Positions 1 to 5,841 of a DNA stretch of 11,375 bases are shown piece after piece; position 1 is the first letter of the stretch, and each line of letters starts with the position of its first letter. Position numbers and translations under genes: made by a program. This DNA comes from JAAYCI01 sp964472465 (GTDB taxonomy: Bacteria; Bacillota; Clostridia; Oscillospirales; Ruminococcaceae). The notes below the pieces were generated by a model. It saw only the letters and a program-made list of their open reading frames with translations. It searched no databases and was not told where the DNA came from. The stretch spans positions 1 to 11,375 of the forward strand of contig CAYYLW010000086.1 in NCBI GenBank assembly GCA_964472465.1, written 5' to 3'.

Positions 1-1
1 G

Positions 2-559
2 TACTGCTTGTTGGCGGGCTGCGGAACCCACATAGAGCTGACGGCCCAAGCCCACAGCGAACTCTACATTCAAAAAACATTGAATATGAATGCGTTTGCG
101 GCGGTGATGTACACCCCAAAGACCGTGCAGGTGCAGCACGCCGGGGCCAACGGAGAGCTGATGGGCTGCATGAAGCGGGACATCAAAACCTATTTTGATT
201 ATGAAAACGCGCCTTTTTCCAACATGGTGCTGGGGGAGGTGCTGAACCATCCTGGGCGCTGGTCTTCTTACCCGCCGCACCATCACCCCCAACCGGAGGT
301 GTACTTCTACCGTTTCGATCATCCCCAGGGGTTTGGCGCAGGCTTTGCCAACGGGGAGATTTACAAAACTGGGCACAACGGCCTTGCGGTTATCACCAGC
401 GGCTTTCACTCTCAGGTAGCCGCGCCGGGTTATGCCATGTGCTACGCCTGGGGCATTCGCCATTTGGAGGGAAACCCCTGGGAGAAAACACGGATAGACG
501 ATGAGGAACATGCCTGGCTGTGGAAGCCGGATGCGAACGAACACATTTTCCGGGGCTAA
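2..559 (+). CDS. iolB: 5-deoxy-glucuronate isomerase IolB, C-terminal part (5' end outside window)
   Basis: IolB converts 5-deoxy-D-glucuronate to 2-deoxy-5-keto-D-gluconate in cytosolic myo-inositol catabolism. The reading frame is already open at the left edge (codons from base 2), so the gene is truncated by the window; about 185 residues are present against roughly 270 in the family. The KduI/IolB cupin signature is visible: RWSSYPPHHH followed by PEVYFYRF, with His codons at 278, 281 and 284, a Glu codon at 296 and a later His codon at 407 (GFHSQVAAPGY). These are candidate metal ligands. The loop between the His cluster and the Glu is shorter than in Bacillus subtilis IolB. The in-frame TTG at 8 is not a credible start because it falls inside the conserved fold. 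The gene ends at TAA 557-559, 29 bases before iolD, and belongs to the same operon. The family call is secure; the exact substrate is inferred from iolD and iolG beside it. Confidence 0.93.
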   Translation, partial: YCLLAGCGTHIELTAQAHSELYIQKTLNMNAFAAVMYTPKTVQVQHAGANGELMGCMKRDIKTYFDYENAPFSNMVLGEVLNHPGRWSSYPPHHHPQPEVYFYRFDHPQGFGAGFANGEIYKTGHNGLAVITSGFHSQVAAPGYAMCYAWGIRHLEGNPWEKTRIDDEEHAWLWKPDANEHIFRG

Positions 560-588
560 TGCAGCCGGATGGCAGAAGGGAGCAAGCG

Positions 589-2517
589 ATGAAAGCAGAA
601 CGTCTGACAATGGCGCAGGCGCTGGTGCGTTTTCTGGAAAACCAGTACATTGAGGTGGACGGTGCCCAGCAGCGCTTTGTACGTGGGGTGTTCATCATAC
701 CCGGCCATGGTAATGTGGTAGGCCTGGGCCAGGCCCTAAGCCAAGAGGGAAAGAACCTGGAAATTTATCAGGGCAAAAACGAGCAGGGGATGGCCCAGAC
801 GGCGGTTGCCTTTGCCAAACAGATGAAACGCAAGCAAATTTTTGCGGTAACCTCCTCGGTAGGGCCGGGTGCGGCCAACATGGTTACTGCTGCCGCCACC
901 GCCACGGCCAACAACATTCCGGTACTTTTGCTGCCCGGCGATGTATACGCCTGCCGCCAGCCCGACCCTGTTTTGCAGCAGGTGGAGCAGCCCCACGAAC
1001 TAGGCATTTCTACCAATGATGCTTTTCGGCCTGTGTGCCGGTATTGGGACAGGGTGGTGCGCCCCGAACAGCTGATGAGCGCTTTGCTCTCGGCTTTCCG
1101 GGTGCTTACAGACCCGGCCAACACCGGGGCGGTGTGCGTGGCCATGCCCCAAGATGTGGAGGGCGAAGCCTATGACTACCCGGAGATTTTTTTTGCAAAG
1201 CGGGTGTGGCGGCTGGAGCGCCGCCCTGCCACCGTGGCCGCCCTGCGGGATGCGGAGGAGGCCATCCGCGCGGCCAAGCGGCCCCTGCTCATTTGCGGCG
1301 GCGGCGTGCGGTATTCAGAAGCGCATGCGGAGTTTTTGCGGTTTGCTGAAACACTGGGCATTCCCTTTGGGGAAACCCAAGCGGGTAAATCTGCGGTGGC
1401 GTGGAACCACCCCTTAAACCTGGGCGGCATCGGCGTTACAGGCTGCTCAGCCGCAAACGAAATTGCCAAAGAGGCAGACCTTGTGATTGGCGTGGGCACC
1501 CGCTACACCGATTTTACAACGGCCTCAAAGTGGCTGTTCAGCCAGAACTGCCGCTTCGTCAACATCAACGTTTCGGAATTTCAGGCACTGAAACTGGAGG
1601 CAGTTCCCGTGGTGGCCGATGCGAAAGAGGCGTTGCCCCGGCTGGCAAAACGGCTGGCGGGATACCGTCCGTGTTACAGCAACGAAATTGAAAACGCAAA
1701 AAAAGCCTGGCAGCAGGAGCTGGACAGGCTGGTTTCCCTGACGATGGAAGAGGGGGAGGACTGGCGGCCGCTTATCAACGATGCCAACGCGGCATCGGCC
1801 AAATCGTTTGCCAAAGATTTGAACGCCCGGCTTACCCAAACGGAGGTTTTGGGCGCGATTAATGCCATGACCGAACTGGAGGACGTGGCCATTGGGTCTT
1901 CGGGTTCACTGCCGGGAGACATGCAGCGGATGTGGCGCCCGCGCGCGGCCGACACCTACAATATGGAATATGGATACTCCGCGATGGGGTATGAGGTGGC
2001 GGGTGCTTTGGGTGTGAAACTGGCCATTGGCGAAGAGCGTGAGGTCTACTGCTTCTGTGGAGACGGAAGCTTCAACATGATGCACGGGGAACTGATAACC
2101 GCCGCGCAGGAGGGCAAAAAAATCAATATCTGCCTGTTTGATAACGCCAGCTATGGGTGCATCAACAACCTGCAGGTGGGCCACGGCAATGAAACCCTGT
2201 GCACCGAGATGCGTTACCGTACCGAAAAGGGCTTGTGCGGGGCGTTTATGGACGTGAACTATGCCCAGGTGGCCGAAGCGTATGGATGCAAAGGCTACCA
2301 AGTGCGCACCATGCAGGAGCTGAAAGCCGCTTTTGAGGACGCAAAACAGATTAAAGACCGCCCGGTGTTGTTTGACATTAAGGTGCTGCCCAAAACCATG
2401 ACCGATGGCTACGGTTCCTGGTGGCGGGTGGGAGATACCGAAGTGGCCCTGCGGGAGGCAAATCTAGAGGCATACAGAGATACCCAGGCTCATTTACAGG
2501 ACGCCAGAAAATATTGA
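589..2517 (+). CDS. iolD: 3D-(3,5/4)-trihydroxycyclohexane-1,2-dione hydrolase (TPP-dependent) IolD
   Basis: IolD hydrolytically opens the ring of 3D-trihydroxycyclohexane-1,2-dione to 5-deoxy-glucuronate, using thiamine diphosphate and Mg. It is a three-domain member of the acetolactate-synthase-like TPP superfamily. Visible marks are the cofactor-activating Glu65 in KNEQGMA with the following GPGAAN stretch (N-terminal Pyr domain), a central domain around residues 210-360, and the C-terminal PP domain with GDGS at 491-494 and its partner Asn at 519 (FDNASYG). I chose ATG 589 because a Shine-Dalgarno-like GAAGGGA lies just upstream. The in-frame ATG at 520 would overlap iolB and adds residues with no family character. 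At 642 residues it matches the usual length of about 640. It lies 29 bases after iolB and 44 before iolG, so the three are probably co-transcribed. Nothing appears broken or unusual. Confidence 0.96.
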   Translation: MKAERLTMAQALVRFLENQYIEVDGAQQRFVRGVFIIPGHGNVVGLGQALSQEGKNLEIYQGKNEQGMAQTAVAFAKQMKRKQIFAVTSSVGPGAANMVTAAATATANNIPVLLLPGDVYACRQPDPVLQQVEQPHELGISTNDAFRPVCRYWDRVVRPEQLMSALLSAFRVLTDPANTGAVCVAMPQDVEGEAYDYPEIFFAKRVWRLERRPATVAALRDAEEAIRAAKRPLLICGGGVRYSEAHAEFLRFAETLGIPFGETQAGKSAVAWNHPLNLGGIGVTGCSAANEIAKEADLVIGVGTRYTDFTTASKWLFSQNCRFVNINVSEFQALKLEAVPVVADAKEALPRLAKRLAGYRPCYSNEIENAKKAWQQELDRLVSLTMEEGEDWRPLINDANAASAKSFAKDLNARLTQTEVLGAINAMTELEDVAIGSSGSLPGDMQRMWRPRAADTYNMEYGYSAMGYEVAGALGVKLAIGEEREVYCFCGDGSFNMMHGELITAAQEGKKINICLFDNASYGCINNLQVGHGNETLCTEMRYRTEKGLCGAFMDVNYAQVAEAYGCKGYQVRTMQELKAAFEDAKQIKDRPVLFDIKVLPKTMTDGYGSWWRVGDTEVALREANLEAYRDTQAHLQDARKY

Positions 2518-2561
2518 TGCCCGGCGGGTGGCAGATGCCGCCCCCAAGAAGGAGAAACAGC

Positions 2562-3590
2562 ATGGAGCAAGCTTTGAAAATTGGCATTGTGGGCTGCGGC
2601 GCCATTGGGCGCGACCATTGCCGCAGAATTATTGAAACAGTACCGGGCGCCACTGTTGTGGCCGTTAGCGACTATATGGCCGCCGCCGCCGATGAAACCG
2701 CCGCGGCCTTCGGTATTCGCAGCTTTGGCAACGACTGTGACGGAATGATTCGGGACGATGAGGTGGAGGCGGTGGTTATCACCTCTGTTGACGAAACCCA
2801 CCATGACTATGTGATGAAGACCCTGGCTGCCGGGAAATGGTGTTTTTGCGAAAAACCCCTTGCCCAAAATGCCAAAGACTGCGAGGAAATTATTGCCAAG
2901 GAGACACAGCTTGGCAAACGGTTGTTGCAGGTTGGCTTTATGCGCCGGTACGACCGCGGCTATGCCGAAATGAAGCGCATCATCGATTCGGGCGAAATTG
3001 GCCGGCCTTTGCTCATAAAAGCCTGTCACCGCAATGTCTCGCAGGGGCCGGGCTTTAAAACCGAAAACGGCATCACCAACGTGGCCATTCACGAGCTGGA
3101 TATCTGCCGCTGGCTGTTGGATGATGAGTATGAGGATGCCCAGGCGGTGAGGGTGCGTCAATCGGCCAATTCTGACAAAGGCTACGACAACCCCCAGGTG
3201 GTTTTGCTGCGCACCCAAAAAGGTTGCTTTATTGATGTGGAGGTGCAGGTGGCCGACGGATACGGCTATGACATCCAATGCGAGGTGGTTTGCGAGAACG
3301 GAACCGTAAAACTGCCTGACCCCTATGCCGTGGTGCGCCGCAGCCGCCCCTGTGGCATCTCTCCCTCAGAGTCAATGCCTATCATGACCGACTGGAAAGA
3401 ACGCTTTATTGAAGCCTACGACATAGAGCTTTGCTGCTGGGTGCAAAGCGTTCACGCAGGGGCGTTGGAAGGCCCTTCCGCCTGGGATGGCTATGTGGCC
3501 TGTGTGGCGGGGGACGCACTAAATGCCTCGCGCGGAAGTTTACAGTTTTACAAGGTGAACACCATGGAAAAACCGGCCTTATACAAATAA
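2562..3590 (+). CDS. iolG: myo-inositol 2-dehydrogenase IolG (Gfo/Idh/MocA family)
   Basis: IolG oxidises myo-inositol to 2-keto-myo-inositol with NAD, the first pathway step. The 342-residue protein has an N-terminal Rossmann fold (GxGxxG at 11-16, VGCGAIGRDH) and the FCEKPLA motif with Lys98. Further motifs shared with Bacillus IolG are QVGFMRRYD, ACHRN, YGYDIQCEV, DWKERFIEAYD and GPSAWDGY. ATG 2562 was chosen because AAGGAG (2549-2554) lies 7 bases upstream and the Rossmann strand starts at once; an in-frame ATG at 2421 lies inside iolD. One oddity: in B. subtilis IolG the catalytic set is Lys97, Asp172 and His176. Here the aligned residues are Lys98, Asn173 and His177, so the Asp is replaced by Asn. 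Orthologue identity is well supported by operon context and overall similarity, but the exact polyol oxidised (myo-, scyllo- or chiro-inositol) is not certain. Confidence 0.92.
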   Translation: MEQALKIGIVGCGAIGRDHCRRIIETVPGATVVAVSDYMAAAADETAAAFGIRSFGNDCDGMIRDDEVEAVVITSVDETHHDYVMKTLAAGKWCFCEKPLAQNAKDCEEIIAKETQLGKRLLQVGFMRRYDRGYAEMKRIIDSGEIGRPLLIKACHRNVSQGPGFKTENGITNVAIHELDICRWLLDDEYEDAQAVRVRQSANSDKGYDNPQVVLLRTQKGCFIDVEVQVADGYGYDIQCEVVCENGTVKLPDPYAVVRRSRPCGISPSESMPIMTDWKERFIEAYDIELCCWVQSVHAGALEGPSAWDGYVACVAGDALNASRGSLQFYKVNTMEKPALYK

Positions 3591-3599
3591 AAAAACAGC

Positions 3600-3653
3600 T
3601 TGCCGCTGGGCGTAAAAATGCCCGGCAAAACACGGGGTGTGATTTGCCGGGCA
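3600..3653 (-). terminator. Alternative hairpins between convergent genes; intrinsic terminator for the regulator gene
   Basis: TGCCCGGCAAA (3619-3629) pairs perfectly with TTTGCCGGGCA (3643-3653), an 11-bp stem with a 13-nt loop. Read on the minus strand, this stem starts 6 bases past the regulator's stop codon and is followed directly by TTTTT (complement of 3614-3618), the form of a Rho-independent terminator. A second stem, TTGCCG-ct-GGGC (3600-3611) with GCCCGGCAA (3620-3628), shares an arm with the first and on the minus strand is followed closely by seven T (complement of 3589-3595). The two stems are mutually exclusive. On the plus strand neither is followed by a T-run, so termination of the iol operon here is doubtful. 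Confidence 0.75.
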
Positions 3654-3659
3654 CCTATG

Positions 3660-4415
3660 CTACAGCTGCCACAGGTTGAGGTGGTACTCTTTGCAGAACT
3701 CAATATATCCGGCGGGAATGCCTTTGTTGGTAATCAAACCGGCCATATCTCGCAAATTGCCATAACTCATCAGGTTGGATTCATCAAATTTGCTGGCATC
3801 GGCCAGAAGGTAACTGCTGCGGCATTGCTCTATGGCGGTTCGCTTGATCTCATACTCCAAAAAGTTCGATACATTCAGCCGGCCGTCGGCCGTGATGCCG
3901 GTGGTGGCCATAAATGCCTTTGTGGGCTGATATTTGCGCAGTTCGCTGTAGGTGCTGGTATCTTTTAAAGAGTTGGTGCGCCGGTCCAGTGTGCCGGGCA
4001 TCACAATTAGGTTCAGGTTGGTTTTGTCGTAGATATTGGAAATAATGTACATGTTTGTAGTGATAATTGTGATGCCGGTTTTGCCGTATAGAAATTCGGG
4101 TATCAGCATGGTGGTGGTGCCATTGTCTACATAGATGATGTCGTTATCGGCCACAAGCTCCGCCGCCTTTTTGGCAATGGCGCGTTTGCTTTCCGAATGC
4201 TGGGTAGAGCGAATGTCGAAAAGGGCCACTTCGCGTTTTTTGCAGGTGCGCACCCCGCCATACACCTTTTCAACGGCGCCAATATCCACAAGATGGGCAA
4301 TATCAGTGCGGATGGTGTTGATGGAAACCTTAAACTCCTGTCGCAACTCCTCCATCGTCATGCTTTGGCGCAGCGCAATCAACTTTTCCATTTGCATCTG
4401 CCGAGATTCCTTCAT
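3660..4415 (-). CDS. DeoR/GlpR-family transcriptional regulator, probable repressor of the locus
   Basis: This is a 251-residue cytosolic DNA-binding regulator. The N-terminal DeoR-type winged helix-turn-helix spans about residues 7-55: MEELRQEFKVS, then TIRTDIAHL, ending in the wing motif VYGGV. The C-terminal DeoRC sugar-phosphate sensor domain shows K(R)AIAKKAAELV, VDNGTTT at about 96-102, TTGITADG and a DASKFDESN stretch. I place the start at ATG 4415 because the family begins with this MKESR-type N-terminus, AAGGAAGG lies about 12 bases upstream, and the predicted promoter -10 box (4483-4488) excludes the further in-frame ATG at 4499. The gene converges on iolG and diverges from the gap operon. 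B. subtilis IolR is also DeoR-family, so control of inositol genes by a phosphorylated intermediate is plausible, but the same protein could equally control the right-hand operon. Family certain; target and effector inferred. Confidence 0.9.
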   Translation of the reverse strand: MKESRQMQMEKLIALRQSMTMEELRQEFKVSINTIRTDIAHLVDIGAVEKVYGGVRTCKKREVALFDIRSTQHSESKRAIAKKAAELVADNDIIYVDNGTTTMLIPEFLYGKTGITIITTNMYIISNIYDKTNLNLIVMPGTLDRRTNSLKDTSTYSELRKYQPTKAFMATTGITADGRLNVSNFLEYEIKRTAIEQCRSSYLLADASKFDESNLMSYGNLRDMAGLITNKGIPAGYIEFCKEYHLNLWQL

Positions 4416-4482
4416 GGAGCCCGCCTGCCTTCCTTTTTTATCAACTTCTGCGAAGAACTTGATGCAGTTGTTGTTATATTTG

Positions 4483-4510
4483 ATTATATCATTTGTCAAT
4501 TTGGTGTCAA
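4483..4510 (-). promoter_or_regulatory. Sigma-A promoter for the DeoR-family regulator
   Basis: On the minus strand TTGACA (4505-4510) and TATAAT (4483-4488) are both perfect consensus hexamers separated by 16 bases. The predicted start near 4476 gives a leader of about 60 nt before ATG 4415. A TGAT-TAT-ATCA inverted repeat (4481-4491) covers the -10 box and may serve autoregulation. Confidence 0.8.
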
Positions 4511-4576
4511 CTTTGCTTACAAGTAGTAATTTACAATCAAGTTAACCACAATATACCACTTTTATTAGTAACTATA

Positions 4577-4605
4577 TTGACAATTCACCAATATAAAAGT
4601 ATAAT
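4577..4605 (+). promoter_or_regulatory. Perfect-consensus sigma-A promoter for the gap-pgk-LarA-malic-transketolase operon
   Basis: TTGACA (4577-4582) and TATAAT (4600-4605) are exact consensus with the ideal 17-base spacer. Transcription should begin near 4612, giving a leader of about 110 nt. A promoter this strong in a catabolic locus normally needs tight repression, which fits the inverted repeat laid over its -10 and start site. Confidence 0.88.
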
Positions 4606-4618
4606 CAGTGGTGATTAT
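4601..4618. promoter_or_regulatory. Probable repressor operator (perfect 7-bp inverted repeat)
   Basis: ATAATCA-GTGG-TGATTAT has perfect 7-bp arms with a 4-base centre. It overlaps the -10 hexamer and the expected transcription start of the rightward promoter, a position where a bound dimer would block polymerase. The neighbouring DeoR-family protein is the obvious candidate ligand, though binding is inferred. Confidence 0.65.
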
Positions 4619-4721
4619 TACGGAAAAATATCAAATAATGGAAAACTGAACGGTCTTTTAGGAAATTGATGAATTTTTAAAAACGTGAAAATTTTATCAA
4701 AGAGATAAAGGAGAGTATCGT

Positions 4722-5771
4722 ATGCAGAAAGTTAAGGTGGGTATTGCTGGATATGGCACCATTGGCCAGCGGCTGGCGGATGGTGTAGCCATGCAAGAGG
4801 ATATGGAACTGGTTGGCGTAGCCGATTTGGCCCCCACCCTCTCCCTACGGGCACTGCGCGAAAAAGGGATGATGGGCGTAAACGGCGTTCAGTATGATTT
4901 GTATCTGGTTACCGGGGCGGATGAGGCGGCGTTTGCCGCTTTGGATATCCCTGTGGCAGGCAGTTTTGAAGACCTGCTGGGGAAGGTGGATGTGATGCTG
5001 GACTCGGCCCCCGCGGGCATTGGAGCCAAGAACAAAGAGCTGTATGAAAAATATGGCGTGAAGGCCATTTTCCAGGGTGGCGAAAAAAACAGCGTGGCCG
5101 ATGTGTTTTTCCACGGGTACGCAAATTATGAGGCGGGACTTGGGCAGAAGTACCTAAAGCTTACCTCCTGCAACACCACCGGCCTCATTCGCGCGGTAGA
5201 TTGCCTGGACCGCAGTTTTGGTATTGAGCGGGTGGCCATTACCATTGTGCGCCGTGTGGCCGACCCCGGCGATTACCACCGCGGGCTTACAAACGCGTTG
5301 CAGATGGACAAGGCGCCCTCCCATCAAGCGGTGGATTTGATGACCATCATGCCCCATGTGGAAGCCACGGGCATTCTGGTGCACACCCCGGTAACACACG
5401 GCCACATCATCACGGTTTTGACCAGCGCCAAAGACGGCAAAAAACTGACCAAAGACGAAGTCTTGCAGGCGTTTAAAAAACACCCCCGCATCCGGGTTGT
5501 CAGCCTAGATCAAGGCTTCCTGGGAAATGCCTCCTTTTTTAAATATGCACGTGACCTTGGCAACCGCCGGGGCGACCTATATGAGATTGGACTGTGGGAA
5601 GATTCCATTGTGGAGACCGGCAATGATATTATGTTTGCCATCAACATTCCGCAGGAGTCTGTCACCATTCCGGAGACCATCGACGGCATTCGTGCCGTAA
5701 TGGGGCTACAAAGTAGCTGCGAAGCGGGCACGGCCGCCACAAACAAATATCTGGGTATAGGCGGCTTCTAA
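4722..5771 (+). CDS. gap: Archaeal-type (type II) glyceraldehyde-3-phosphate dehydrogenase
   Basis: The family oxidises glyceraldehyde 3-phosphate plus phosphate to 1,3-bisphosphoglycerate with NAD(P). The 349-residue protein closely follows archaeal GAPDH rather than the usual bacterial GapA. It has the Rossmann start GIAGYGTIGQR (7-17), PAGIGAKNKELYEK, IFQGGEK, the catalytic Cys150 in SCNTTGL, RRVADP, a THGHI segment (His226, His228) matching the archaeal catalytic-His region, and YEIGLWEDSI. Asp35 ends the second strand (GVADLAPT) where archaeal NADP-preferring forms carry Thr/Lys, which suggests NAD use. A short insertion near residues 49-58 explains why the Cys is about ten residues later than in archaeal proteins. 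AAAGGAG (4707-4713) sits 8 bases before ATG 4722. It is first in the right-hand operon, with an archaeal-type PGK next. A related phosphorylated aldehyde is a possible substrate; phosphorylating GAPDH is most likely. Confidence 0.9.
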   Translation: MQKVKVGIAGYGTIGQRLADGVAMQEDMELVGVADLAPTLSLRALREKGMMGVNGVQYDLYLVTGADEAAFAALDIPVAGSFEDLLGKVDVMLDSAPAGIGAKNKELYEKYGVKAIFQGGEKNSVADVFFHGYANYEAGLGQKYLKLTSCNTTGLIRAVDCLDRSFGIERVAITIVRRVADPGDYHRGLTNALQMDKAPSHQAVDLMTIMPHVEATGILVHTPVTHGHIITVLTSAKDGKKLTKDEVLQAFKKHPRIRVVSLDQGFLGNASFFKYARDLGNRRGDLYEIGLWEDSIVETGNDIMFAINIPQESVTIPETIDGIRAVMGLQSSCEAGTAATNKYLGIGGF

Positions 5772-5786
5772 ATATCCGGGAAATCT

Positions 5787-5812
5787 GCGGGGGAATAGTT
5801 TGGTTCCCCCGC
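5787..5812 (+). terminator. Intercistronic hairpin between gap and pgk (attenuator or processing site)
   Basis: GCGGGGGAA (5787-5795) pairs perfectly with TTCCCCCGC (5804-5812) around an 8-nt loop, giving a strong GC-rich 9-bp stem in a 70-base gap. The downstream run is only CTTT...CTTT, so full termination is unlikely. Partial attenuation, or 3'-end protection of the gap message, is more plausible. Confidence 0.5.
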
Positions 5813-5841
5813 GCTTTCGACTTTACCAGGGAGGTGGCGTT

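Larger units (their letters stand above)
4416..4721. promoter_or_regulatory. AT-rich divergent control region between the regulator and gap operon
   Basis: This 306-base stretch holds no credible gene and is far more AT-rich than its surroundings. It carries two outward-facing sigma-A promoters, an inverted repeat over the rightward start site, and six copies of the pentamer ATCAA/TTGAT: 4459-4463, 4480-4484, 4536-4540, 4630-4634, 4666-4670 and 4696-4700. Two leaders result, about 60 nt toward the regulator and about 110 nt toward gap. The gap leader is U/A-rich, includes a four-codon open frame (ATG 4638 to TGA) with no clear ribosome site, and ends with a small TTTATC/GATAAA inverted repeat (4693-4698, 4704-4709) touching the gap ribosome binding site. 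I recognised no known riboswitch fold. Confidence 0.8.

Noticed and set aside
520..588. Upstream in-frame ATG (520) as the start of iolD
   Set aside because: It overlaps the end of iolB and adds residues without family similarity; ATG 589 has a good ribosome binding site and gives the normal length.
2421..2561. Longer iolG beginning at ATG 2421
   Set aside because: The extra 47 codons lie mostly within the iolD coding end; AAGGAG precedes ATG 2562 and the Rossmann strand starts directly after it.
4416..4499. Longer regulator beginning at minus-strand ATG 4499
   Set aside because: That start lies upstream of the predicted -10 box (4483-4488), and the added 28 residues do not resemble a DeoR N-terminus.
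4612..4721. Riboswitch or catabolite (cre) site in the gap leader
   Set aside because: The leader is AU-rich with only a small inverted repeat, no known riboswitch core is visible, and no stretch matched the CcpA cre consensus well.
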